Assembly: GCA_910585485.1 (NCBI GenBank) | Contig: CAJUEZ010000001.1 | Coordinates: 1-64,000 of the forward strand | Length of the DNA stretch: 64,000 nucleotides | Direction: 5' to 3' | Source of the DNA: an uncultured Clostridia bacterium | Lineage (GTDB): Bacteria > Bacillota > Clostridia > UBA1381 | In this document: piece by piece, positions 39,993-49,500 of the stretch | Numbering within the stretch: position 1 is the stretch's first letter | Layout: every line of letters starts with the position of its first letter | Position numbers and translations under genes: made by a program | The notes under the pieces: model-generated | Told to the model about the DNA's origin: nothing | Database searches by the model: none | Seen by the model: only the letters and a program-made list of their open reading frames with translations

Positions 39993-40000
39993 AAACAAAT

Positions 40001-40036
40001 AAAACCGGCGGAAATTTTTCCGCTGGTTTTGTTTTG
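40001..40036 (+). terminator. Rho-independent terminator after the giant gene
   Basis: Nine bases after the stop codon, an A-rich 5' side and a GGCGGAAA arm pair with TTTCCGCT, followed by a T-rich GGTTTTGTTTTG tract. The stem is about 12-14 bp when the flanking A/T pairs are included, with one G-T wobble. Its position separates the giant gene from the next operon. Confidence 0.85.
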
Positions 40037-40137
40037 TCATTCCACCGAGTAATGGTATATAGTGTCAATGTTACAAAAAGAGACCAAAAGGTAAAAAAAT
40101 TGTTAATAAAAAGTAGCAAAAGAGTTCATAGTAGATA

Positions 40138-40166
40138 TTGACACATAAAAATATATGGTGTATAAT
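40138..40166 (+). promoter_or_regulatory. Consensus sigma-A promoter for the cohesin/dockerin/SLH operon
   Basis: TTGACA (40138-40143) and TATAAT (40161-40166) are separated by exactly 17 bp, matching the vegetative consensus at all twelve positions. Transcription would start near 40173, leaving a leader of about 94 nucleotides. The -10 box lies inside a perfect 12-bp palindrome, GTATAATTATAC (40160-40171), which might be an operator or chance in AT-rich DNA. Confidence 0.85.
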
Positions 40167-40253
40167 TATACTAAGTAATATTATGTAAAATTGTGTACTA
40201 TTTTATAATTATGGGTTTAATAAAACACCATTTAACAGTATATGAAAGTATTT

Positions 40254-40259
40254 AGGGGG
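40254..40259 (+). promoter_or_regulatory. Ribosome binding site for the first operon gene
   Basis: AGGGGG ends seven bases before the ATG at 40267. It supports that start, which opens directly into a signal peptide. Confidence 0.75.
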
Positions 40260-40266
40260 TATAGAA

Positions 40267-43200
40267 ATGGCGAAGAAACATAAGAAAATAATTATTTTCG
40301 CGGTTTTACTTATAGCTATAATATCAACTATAGTTTTAGCCGCAACAAGATACCCTTATGCTAAAGTTTCATTTACAGGAATAACCATGGTGAAAAACGG
40401 AGATACAACACAGGGATTTATAGATGTCACATTAAAGAATATTGACGCGAAAGGCGTGTCTTTATGTCTTGAATATGACACTGAGTATTTGCAGCTGTCA
40501 GATGTGGCAACTAATACTCCGATTCAAAATCCTGTCGGCTCGCTTAATATAGAACATACATATTTTGAACAAAACACGGCGGATTTCCCGTTGGGATCTC
40601 TTAGAGAAGAGCCATTTAACCCGTCTATGTCTCAGCAGCTGTTGGCGAATTGGCCGATTATCGGTATAGCAGACCAGGATGTCTCAAAAAATAAAGGTTA
40701 TCTGAAAATGAATTTTGCCGGCGCGGAGAGACTCAGTGACGGAAGCGTGCCTCCTGCAAGTGATTATATAACTAAGGATGAGCATGGCGACCCTATTATT
40801 ATTTCTGATACCAAGGGTGACGCTAAGTTCGGAAGAATTAGTTTTAAGATTAATAAGCCTACAGAATTGGCTAAACTCACAAAAGAGGAAATGAAGAATG
40901 TAATAAGAATTGTTCCTTTCTCGACTATGATGGAAGAAGCTTTGTCGGTTGCCGGGAATGATACGGGTGTTGCATTAATTTATATAGATGAAAACGATTT
41001 GATAAAATATTATACCGGGGCGGATAGACATATAGATTATGACATCGACATAACAGCCCGGTTGGAGGACGTACAGCCTCAAGTTAGTGAATTGACGGTT
41101 TCTTCGTATGAAATATATAAGAGTAATTCAACGCAGGACTTGTTTGATTTTCTAAATGAAAAAATGTCCATGCTGACGTTATTCTATGCGGATAGTTCAG
41201 AAGTGCCGGACACATTCGTTTGGAAACAGGAAGAAAGTACAGTCTCCGGTGTTTGGAATCCGAAGGGCGGAGATTATACAATAAAACAAAGGTATAATGA
41301 CGATTTTGACGTAGAAGTCACAGTGCATGTTAAACCTGTAAACCTTACGGGATTTGGTGTTGATAAAGAAAATATAACTTATCTGAGAGGCGCTGAAAAC
41401 TTCCCCGCACAGTTTGAAGATTTAACTCTTCCGGCTAAAGTCCGTCCGATATTCGATACATATTTGCCTAACGGCGGAATGAATGATTTGGATATAACAT
41501 GGTATATGTTAGATGGCGATACGGTAGAGCTGCAAACGCTGCCTGACGGATTTGCTGAAGATAAAACGGATGATTATAACTATAAAATACATTGTTATAC
41601 AGGAAAATCAACAGCAGACTTAATGGATCAGTATCCATGGCTTACGGTAACGAATATGCCGCAAATAAGCGTAATGCGAAACATAGTAAGCGATGAGAGC
41701 AATATGCCGAAGACGCTTGTTGTTGAATCGGCTTTGACGGATGCCGACGGCGGAGACCTTACAATAGTGGTAAGTAACGCGGACGGGACCCCGATACCTG
41801 ACGGAACAGAATTTACGATAAAAATGCCGGGCGGCGATATAATAGACACAGCGGCGCTTGACGATAAATATATAGTAGAAATAAGCGGCGGTAAAGCGAC
41901 AATAACATTAGCGCCGGATATAACAATAGCATCCGACACAGAAACGGATATAGCAAAGAAAAATGAAAAGAAACTTGCTCAGCTTATAAATTTAGGTGAC
42001 AGAGCGGGAGAATTTTCAATATCATCGACAGAACCCGGCAAAAACGCAGGCGAGTTTACAGATTTTTCGCCTTTGCCGAGACATAATAAATATTTATCCC
42101 CGAATGGGACAAACAATTATGAATTGGACTATTCAACAGCGTTGGCGCCTATGTTCCCGATAAAAGCGGGAGTAGAACTTCCGACAACGATAACGGTTAT
42201 GCCGCCATCTAAAGCGATAGATACAACCTATAGCGGATATGACGGAAATGAACCGGGATATTTGACCACGTTTGAAGTTGAAAATTGGACAATAGTTGAT
42301 GGTGATAAGAATGTACCCGGAAAAGTTGTGACAGCTGTCGGAAAACTAAAAGAAACATCATATACAAATTATGGGTATGTATATAATGACGATAATGTCA
42401 CAGTTACACTCAAGTATTATGTTTTAGAAAGCGATGGTTTGGATTCCATAGATGATATACCTGACACGGAGTTTGATAAACGTCAGGAAGGGTATGGATA
42501 TGATGATTTACAGACCAAAACCTTCACAGTACATAATAACGGAACAACAGACATATATGGATTATCTGCAGTAATATCATTGAGCGCAGACAATAATAAA
42601 GAAGCCTTCGTTATAACAAAGGAACTTTCAAAAATATTGTCAAAAGGCGACAGCTGTGATTTTGATATTACAACAAAGATAGGATTGCCGGTTTTGGGTG
42701 ACGCGGAATCGACAGACTATAGATGTACAGTATCAATATTATCGGATAACAGAACTACTCCGCTGAAAACCTTTAATATTAGTTTTACAGTCACAAAACA
42801 ACCCGTATACAATATTAAACTTACAATAGACGATGATCAAAAAACCTTTGGTAAAGTCAAGACAAACACAGATACATATACAGCCACCGAAGGCGAGGTT
42901 ATTGGTATAAGCGCGACTCCTGAGGAAGATTGCGCATTTGTAGAGTGGACGGTTGTTAAAAAACCTGAAGCTGAAAATCCGCCGGATGTTACTTTTGCCG
43001 ATTCAACGGCAAAAACAACGGAATTTACAATGCCCGGCGAGGATGTTGAAATTAAGGCAACGTTTAAAGAAATGCTTGGAGCAAAGCTTCGGGCATCGGA
43101 ACTATATGTAAAAGACCTTGAAGAAAAAAATCAGGATTTGCATGATAAGGATTGGAAAATAGTCGAATTTGATCCGGTTACAAGAGAGTACTACGTTGCC

Positions 43201-44259
43201 GTTTCAAATGACATTGAAAAAGTTAAGCTGCATTTTAAGCTGAGAGAAGAAGCGGAAAATGCCACGCTTACCCTGACTAATGAACATGGCGGAGTAACGG
43301 ATACTTTTTCTCCGCCGACAAGAGCGTCAGCAGAGGATTATTATATATCCGAAGAAATACCTCTTGAAAGTCCTGCGGAAAATACAGTGAAGCTTGGAAT
43401 AACTCTTGAGGACAGAGAGAATTTTCCTGATGAGGACGAACAGACAAGATATTATACAATACATATATATAGAAAAGTTAAAGCATCGGAACTTATGAGT
43501 TTTGATTACGGAAATTCCCCATACGGAATGATAATGCGTGATAAGGATTTAACAGACGAACAAAAAGACTCATACAAACAAGCTTTTAAAGATAACGGAT
43601 ATAAGTTTGTAGCCGGCAATACTCCGGCGGGAGTTGACGAGGGAAGTAAATATTCTCCGAAAGCTTGGAAAACTGTAAATTATGATTTAGACCCTGTGGC
43701 AATATTTGTTACAAACGTTGAAGAATTTACAGACCCGGGCTACACATCTGTCAAGAATTCTCTTGGACAACCTGTAGCGGATGAGGATATTTCCAAATAT
43801 ATCAAAGTAAATATGCTTGCCGAAACAGATGTGTCGCTTCAAAACGGAAGTTCGGAAGATTTTATCTATATAGAATCAGAACAAATAGATCTTCCGTCAA
43901 ATGGTCAGATTACAAGCATTATGAATAAAAGAATAAGACCTGACCGTTATGAATTGACATATTCATTTAAGGATTTTGACGGGACAACGGCTGAAGTATC
44001 AAAACCCATTATAGTGCTTAGTCCTATAGGCGATATTAATATTGACGGTACGGCGGATAAGACAGATGTATCAAGAATCTTGCATCGTTTTACTACCGAC
44101 ATAGCCAATGACAACAACGTAAATGATGCTTACAGAAGTGGCGGATTGCTGTTTAAGTACCGAGTCTGCGATGTTAATAAAGATGGCTATTTTAATGCTA
44201 TTGATGCTAACAACGTGCGCGCGAAACAATTAAAGCCATTCTATTCTAAACTGTCATAA
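40267..44259 (+). CDS. Secreted cohesin-like / dockerin protein (putative adaptor scaffoldin)
   Basis: 1,330 residues. A signal peptide (1-26: lysine-rich start, hydrophobic core, then V-L-A-A) is followed by a cohesin-like domain (about 30-255). That domain shows the typical opening, K-N-G-D-T-T-Q-G-x-I-D-V-T-L-K-N, and the strand L-C-L-E-Y-D-T-E-Y-L. Several Ig-like segments follow (about 270-860), then a divergent InlB-type repeat (about 865-940, ending M-P-G-E-D-V-E-I-K-A-T-F), a cadherin-like domain (about 945-1070), the 'GNSPYG' pre-dockerin module (about 1078-1250) and a type I dockerin (about 1252-1330). Both dockerin loops keep their ligands: D-I-N-I-D-G-T-A-D-K-T-D and D-V-N-K-D-G-Y-F-N-A-I-D. 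It is the first gene of the operon, with the next start 15 bp downstream. Having a cohesin-like and a dockerin end on one chain suggests an adaptor. The dockerin is secure; the cohesin is not. Confidence 0.88.
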   Translation: MAKKHKKIIIFAVLLIAIISTIVLAATRYPYAKVSFTGITMVKNGDTTQGFIDVTLKNIDAKGVSLCLEYDTEYLQLSDVATNTPIQNPVGSLNIEHTYFEQNTADFPLGSLREEPFNPSMSQQLLANWPIIGIADQDVSKNKGYLKMNFAGAERLSDGSVPPASDYITKDEHGDPIIISDTKGDAKFGRISFKINKPTELAKLTKEEMKNVIRIVPFSTMMEEALSVAGNDTGVALIYIDENDLIKYYTGADRHIDYDIDITARLEDVQPQVSELTVSSYEIYKSNSTQDLFDFLNEKMSMLTLFYADSSEVPDTFVWKQEESTVSGVWNPKGGDYTIKQRYNDDFDVEVTVHVKPVNLTGFGVDKENITYLRGAENFPAQFEDLTLPAKVRPIFDTYLPNGGMNDLDITWYMLDGDTVELQTLPDGFAEDKTDDYNYKIHCYTGKSTADLMDQYPWLTVTNMPQISVMRNIVSDESNMPKTLVVESALTDADGGDLTIVVSNADGTPIPDGTEFTIKMPGGDIIDTAALDDKYIVEISGGKATITLAPDITIASDTETDIAKKNEKKLAQLINLGDRAGEFSISSTEPGKNAGEFTDFSPLPRHNKYLSPNGTNNYELDYSTALAPMFPIKAGVELPTTITVMPPSKAIDTTYSGYDGNEPGYLTTFEVENWTIVDGDKNVPGKVVTAVGKLKETSYTNYGYVYNDDNVTVTLKYYVLESDGLDSIDDIPDTEFDKRQEGYGYDDLQTKTFTVHNNGTTDIYGLSAVISLSADNNKEAFVITKELSKILSKGDSCDFDITTKIGLPVLGDAESTDYRCTVSILSDNRTTPLKTFNISFTVTKQPVYNIKLTIDDDQKTFGKVKTNTDTYTATEGEVIGISATPEEDCAFVEWTVVKKPEAENPPDVTFADSTAKTTEFTMPGEDVEIKATFKEMLGAKLRASELYVKDLEEKNQDLHDKDWKIVEFDPVTREYYVAVSNDIEKVKLHFKLREEAENATLTLTNEHGGVTDTFSPPTRASAEDYYISEEIPLESPAENTVKLGITLEDRENFPDEDEQTRYYTIHIYRKVKASELMSFDYGNSPYGMIMRDKDLTDEQKDSYKQAFKDNGYKFVAGNTPAGVDEGSKYSPKAWKTVNYDLDPVAIFVTNVEEFTDPGYTSVKNSLGQPVADEDISKYIKVNMLAETDVSLQNGSSEDFIYIESEQIDLPSNGQITSIMNKRIRPDRYELTYSFKDFDGTTAEVSKPIIVLSPIGDINIDGTADKTDVSRILHRFTTDIANDNNVNDAYRSGGLLFKYRVCDVNKDGYFNAIDANNVRAKQLKPFYSKLS

Positions 44260-44274
44260 GGAGGTAGACGTATA

Positions 44275-46515
44275 ATGAATAGTTTTGTAAAAAAATTAAT
44301 ATCAAGCATTACTACGCTTTCCTTGTGTACAGCGATTATTGGTTTTCCAATTACACATGCTGATGAACCGGATACATACGGAAAAACAGAAATGAAGGCA
44401 AAAGTTCGAGCTCCGACTCAAGATGACGTGTCATTAACGTCTGAAGAAGATTCTGCAGAACCCGGAGAAACGGAACCTACGGAGCCGGTAAAATCACTCA
44501 GGAAACTCTATATTGACTTCATGGGAAGGGGTGCAAACCCCGAAGATGAAGGGTCAAGAGTGTTTGAATATCTTACACAAGCGGATGAAAACAATGAATT
44601 CTGGATAGGAGTAGCTGTTGATAAGGTTAATGACCTTAGTTTGTTCAGAGATGGAGTATATTCTCTTGAATTGGCATTTGAATATGACCCCAGCTTTGTA
44701 AAACCATACTTTGACGGCAATCCCACAGAATGGGAAAGTAACATTAAAAACGGAAGTTTTGGGGATAATAACAGTTCAGTACTTTGGGATAAAACTCAGT
44801 ATGAAGTAATTGCAGAAACAAATACTGATTTGGACACAGGCGACAGAGAAAATAAAAATCTCCTTCCCAGCAGAGAAAACTGGAAAATGTGTATAGCATG
44901 TGTTACTTTTAAAGAGGACGCCGCTTTTACAGAGCCGAGGTTTAAAAATATTGATGAAGATACAAAACAATATCTGATAAGATTACCTTTTAGGTTAATT
45001 CATGCACCAGGGGAAAATGATGCAGACCAAAATCCTACAGTTCTTAGCCTTGTAAGAGGTCCGGAGGAATTGAATATTGGTTCTGCTGACACGGGTGTCA
45101 GCCCGTATTCGCAATGGGAAACAACAATAACTGACCCGAACGATCAGAGTAATATGAAAACGTTGTTTACATTTGACGGTGATATAAAACTGTTTGGTCC
45201 TGAGTCAAAGGGCGGAATAACAGATATTATCGCTGTCAGTCCGGAAAGTACTCCGGAACCGGAAGCAACCGCGCGTCCGGAGACAGAGTACACCTTATCT
45301 CAAGATCCTAAAACTCTTGAAGGTAATGGATTTGATCCGGAGACAGGCGAATATTATTTGAGTGTCCCTAATGAAATTGATAAACTGAAGCTAAAAATGA
45401 CATCGGATTCAACTGATCCGCCGCAAGTTACGGCGAACGGAGCAGATGTAACTGTAAATACAGAGGAGTCCCTGTTTGTAACCGATTTGTTTACTTTGGA
45501 AGAGATAAATAAGGACACCGAAAACGGCGGTGAAGAAAACGGCTTTAATAATAGAGTTGTTATTACCGATGGCGATAAAGAGTATATCGTTCATATACGA
45601 AGGCTTTATAAACCAAAGATAGTAATGGATCCAGGTAATTCTCCATATGGATTAATAGAGGGAATGAGTGAGAAATACATTAATAAAAGATATGCAGATC
45701 TTGCTCCAGAAGACAAACCAGTTCCATGGGATGATAATACAATTGCACAGGCAAAAGAAGCGTTTGATCAATCAGATAATGTAAATAAACAATATGGAGC
45801 TGGACTGGTACCGTTTAAAGGTAAAGGCAACTTGATTTATACTACCGTTGCATGGAATTCATATGCACATACAAAAGAAGATGAAGAAGGGAATATCATT
45901 AATGATGAAGAAGGGAATCCGATTCTATTCCAAGAAAATTATGATATGGATCCAACAGCGCTCTTTGTATATCAAAGTGAGGAATTCAAAATTCCTGAAA
46001 TTAAGGCTTATGATGATTTAGGTAATGAAATCACAAATGTAACAACAACATTTAAAATAGGTGAACAGGGTTTTGAAGGAGTAAGCAGATATACAAGAAC
46101 GGCATCGGACAATGTTACAATGATAGATGCGCCTTTGGTAGAAGGAACAACAGATACATATACAATATCTGGAAAAGTTATAAGAAATGATGTGTACTTT
46201 ATAGAGTATGAATATACATATACAGATACAAATGGAACATCACAAATAATTACTGCACAGAGACCAGTTATTATTTTAAGCAGATTGGGCGATTTGTATT
46301 TGTCAAAGATAGTATCAGTTAATACTAATGATGTAAACTATTTTAAAAGAAATACTGGTGCTGTATATTTAGGTAATTCATTAGTTGCCTACAGAAGCAT
46401 GGATTTGGTAACAAGTTCAATTCCATCAATTAACACTAGTGATGTAAACTATTTTCTTAGAAATTCTGGTGCTGTATATTTAAGTACAAATCAATATTAT
46501 ACAAGTTTAAATTAA
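44275..46515 (+). CDS. Secreted cohesin-like protein with pre-dockerin module and dockerin-derived C-terminus
   Basis: 746 residues. AAGGAGG at 44258-44264 lies 10 bp before the ATG. Order: signal peptide (about 1-29); acidic Pro/Glu spacer (about 40-68); a cohesin-like beta-sandwich (about 70-325) containing F-W-I-G-V-A-V-D and L-E-L-A-F-E-Y-D-P-S-F; a T-P-E-P linker (about 325-342); a cadherin-like domain (about 343-445); the GNSPYG module (about 452-668); and a C-terminal duplication (669-746). The duplication consists of two repeats with S-[VI]-N-T-x-D-V-N-Y-F-x-R-N-[TS]-G-A-V-Y-L. These look like dockerin helices, but their loops have D-L-x-x-S-x-I-x-S in place of D-x-N-x-D-G, so calcium binding of the usual kind is doubtful. 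The C-terminal third closely matches the next gene's. It is probably co-translated in the operon. Confidence 0.87.
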   Translation: MNSFVKKLISSITTLSLCTAIIGFPITHADEPDTYGKTEMKAKVRAPTQDDVSLTSEEDSAEPGETEPTEPVKSLRKLYIDFMGRGANPEDEGSRVFEYLTQADENNEFWIGVAVDKVNDLSLFRDGVYSLELAFEYDPSFVKPYFDGNPTEWESNIKNGSFGDNNSSVLWDKTQYEVIAETNTDLDTGDRENKNLLPSRENWKMCIACVTFKEDAAFTEPRFKNIDEDTKQYLIRLPFRLIHAPGENDADQNPTVLSLVRGPEELNIGSADTGVSPYSQWETTITDPNDQSNMKTLFTFDGDIKLFGPESKGGITDIIAVSPESTPEPEATARPETEYTLSQDPKTLEGNGFDPETGEYYLSVPNEIDKLKLKMTSDSTDPPQVTANGADVTVNTEESLFVTDLFTLEEINKDTENGGEENGFNNRVVITDGDKEYIVHIRRLYKPKIVMDPGNSPYGLIEGMSEKYINKRYADLAPEDKPVPWDDNTIAQAKEAFDQSDNVNKQYGAGLVPFKGKGNLIYTTVAWNSYAHTKEDEEGNIINDEEGNPILFQENYDMDPTALFVYQSEEFKIPEIKAYDDLGNEITNVTTTFKIGEQGFEGVSRYTRTASDNVTMIDAPLVEGTTDTYTISGKVIRNDVYFIEYEYTYTDTNGTSQIITAQRPVIILSRLGDLYLSKIVSVNTNDVNYFKRNTGAVYLGNSLVAYRSMDLVTSSIPSINTSDVNYFLRNSGAVYLSTNQYYTSLN
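45940..46515 (+). repeat. Near-identical 3' segment shared with the next gene, copy 1
   Basis: This closely matches about 51320-51896. One stretch (46111 to about 46199 against 51492 to about 51580) appears identical over nearly 90 bp; elsewhere scattered differences occur. It encodes the end of the GNSPYG module and the duplicated tail. Confidence 0.8.
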
Positions 46516-46516
46516 A

Positions 46517-46522
46517 AGGAGG
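46517..46522 (+). promoter_or_regulatory. Ribosome binding site that sets a GTG start
   Basis: AGGAGG begins just after the previous gene's TAA (46513-46515) and ends 10 bp before GTG at 46533. The next in-frame ATG (46551) would remove the first positive charges of the signal peptide and lacks its own site. Confidence 0.75.
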
Positions 46523-46532
46523 TTAAATAACC

Positions 46533-49500
46533 GTGAAGATTTCAAAAGTTATGAAAAGAATGACAGCATGCTTACTATCTTTATCTATGATACTAAGCAT
46601 GGCAGTAGTTTATGCTGCTCCCCCTAGGGTCAATCCAGCTGACCATGCGGACGAAACACAAAGAGCGGATTTGATTTATACCTTTTTAGGAACAAGTCCG
46701 GCAAGTGAGGATACAAATACACGTCCTGCAAAACAATATACAGGAACGTTGGCTGAATTGAATTCTGACTTTACATGGGAAGAAAACGGTCTTGTATGGG
46801 TAGGAATCAAAATTAAAAACGCAACTCGTCTAAGAGATGTGTTTAATTCAGGATCTACCGATAGTAATGATGATGCGGGTATGAATGACTTTGTTTTATC
46901 ATTAGCATATGATACTGATTATTTTGGACTTCCGCAGAATTCAAATAATGATGGCGCAACACAATCACAAAGATTGTTACAAGAAAGCTATCCCAAAACA
47001 GAGAGTGGCGGAGATGTTTACACATTTTCAAATGAGTCAGCAGGCTTGGATTACGCTGCAATGCTTGGAGGAGCTTCAGCGCAAACAGTTGAATCCTTAC
47101 ATTTAACACAATCCGATAATAGTAAAGTAGCTATTTATCGTGCAAAATTAAGACCAAGCGAAACGGGGGTATCATCATTAGACGGATTGTTATTCCAAGA
47201 TGGAGCATCAATATATGGCGGATGGAATGATGATTATACAGTAGCATCTCCTGTAACAGATGATGAAATAACATTGTTTGTAATTCCGTTAAGAATGAAA
47301 GGTGCTACTCCGCCGGAAGCAGGAACAAAAGCTATTGAAGGTTACTTTGATATGGCAGGAACAACAATAACAGTTGGTCACGGATCTGAGGGAATAACAT
47401 ACGAATATTCAAAAACACCAACAGAAATTGGTTCTAACGGAGATACAAATATTAAAAATTATTTCAATATTACATCGTTAGTTAATTTGTTCCCTGATCA
47501 ATATACAGTAGAATTTTATGGAACAAAGACAGGCGATACATATTCTAATAAACTTGATAATGATTTATCAATAAAAGAAGATGCAAGCGTTTCAACAACA
47601 GAAGGTGCTGAAATGCCGGCTGATACAGATTTTGATGCATATGTTCCGGATGGAGAGCTATTCAGTGGATTAAAGTATGTTGATAAAGAAGGTAATGAGC
47701 AAGCCTTTACAGAAACCACACCGATTACAGCGGATATGGTTACTGAAAAAGTACTAAAAGTATACGCTACATATGAAGCGGGTAATACAATTACATTCAA
47801 AGCTAATTATCCTGCTGATGCAACGATAACAGCAGATGATAAAGCAGTTGTAATTTCAAAGGACGCAGGAACAACAATTCCTACAGACAAGCAGCCTAAG
47901 GTTAGCAATGACGCGAACGCGGACTTTGGAATTCCTGAAGGATATGTATTCGACGGTTGGTATGATGCAGCAGGAGATGGCGCTAATAAGGTTGATTTAA
48001 CAACAGCGACATTCACTGCAGATACAGACTTATATGCTCACTGGACAAAGGCAGCTAAGATTAACTTCTATAAGAATGATGGTGTAACAACAGACAGCCT
48101 TAAGGAAGTTATTATTACACCGGGCGAGACAATTCCTGAAGCAGACATGCCGGCAGATCCAACAAGAGACGGATATGTATTTAAGGAATGGAATACAGAA
48201 TCAAATGGTTCAGGTACAAAGCTTGAATCAACAACAACATTTAATGCTAATCAAGACTTGTATGCAATCTGGACAGCAGATGGAGCAGATCAGGTAACAC
48301 TTCACTTTGATCCTGTTCTTGAAGGTGTAACAGCAACTCCGGATAGCGTAACAGTTAATAAAGGAGATGCTATATATACAGCTAATATCCCTGTAGTAGC
48401 AAAAGACGGATATAGCTTTGATGGTTGGTTTAAGACTGCCGCTGTAACAGCAACAGACATTGTAGACTTCAGCGGTGAAGGTTATATACTACCTGCTGAT
48501 AAGACAGAAGAAACAGTTTACGCGCATTGGACATACACAGGTGAGGATGCTGTCAATGTTAAGTTTATGAAGGAAGCAGACGACAGTGAAGATTATGTTG
48601 ATTACATAACTGTACCTGTTAAGCCGGGCACATCACTTGGCGCTTCGATGCCGGCAAATCCGACAAAGTCAGGTAAGACATTTACAGCATGGACAGCGAA
48701 CCAGGACGGCTCAGGTGATAAGTTCACAGGTGAGATAACAATAAATGAAGCAATGACTGTTTATGCTCAGTATGCGGCAGATGTTACAATTAACTATGAC
48801 GCAAACACAGGTTCAGATGCGCCTGCAAGCGTAACAAAGCCTGCACCGGATGCATACGCAGATCCTACTACTACTCCTACTAAGGATGGATATACATTCA
48901 TTGGTTGGAATACGAAGAAGAGTGGTGGCGGCGAATATATTGCTGCAGGTACAAAAGATGATGGTACAGACTTAACATATGGTGATATAGGTGCATTGCT
49001 TGACAGTGAAAATAAATTGTACGCTCAATGGGCAGCAGTTAAGGATCCTAACAAGGATGATGTAATAGAAGATAATCCTGTTAATCCTGATCCGGATAAG
49101 CAGGGCGCGGTAGTAACTTTTGATGAAAATGTATCAGCTTCAACTACAGATCCGATTACATCAAATGTTAGCCCTGCGCATAAATATCCTAAGTTGGGCG
49201 AAACATTAGCTTCAATGGGTGGATTACCTGAGGCTCCGGCAAGAAATGATTACGACTTCTTAGGTTGGAATACACAGCCGGACGGCAGTGGTACTCCGTT
49301 TGATGAAAATACAACAGTTGATAAAGCAACTCTTGGAGACGATATTACAATTGCAGAAGACGGCACAGGTTCAGTCACTGTATATGCACAGTGGAAATTG
49401 GCAGATGACTATACAGGTGATAGGATTAAGCTTACATTCAGCAAGAATGAAGATGGTACAGGTTCAGATACATATAAAGAGATTGAACTTGTAAAGGGCG

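Larger units (their letters stand above)
39993..40266 (+). other. Intergenic region: terminator, then promoter and leader of the four-gene operon
   Basis: This 274-bp gap contains the hairpin at 40001-40036, an AT-rich stretch without recognisable sites (40040-40137), the promoter at 40138-40166, a leader of roughly 90 nucleotides, and the ribosome binding site. No riboswitch-like conserved fold and no small ORF with a good ribosome binding site were seen. Confidence 0.7.

Noticed and set aside
39216..39596. CRISPR-like regular repeats
   Set aside because: Units are contiguous, in frame and without unique spacers; they encode a Pro/Thr/Glu linker.
39161..39811. 216-codon minus-strand ORF over the 39-bp repeats
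   Set aside because: Its repetitive S-G-V-S-G-V-S-V-S-P pattern is only the reverse reading of the tandem repeat; the plus frame is part of the giant gene.
40040..40137. Riboswitch or small RNA between terminator and promoter
   Set aside because: The stretch is simply AT-rich; I could find no stable stem or known motif.
46855..47109. Identical minus-strand 84-codon ORFs here and at 52235-52489
   Set aside because: They are antisense shadows of the identical 561-bp segment, with no ribosome binding site; their identity adds nothing beyond the duplication.
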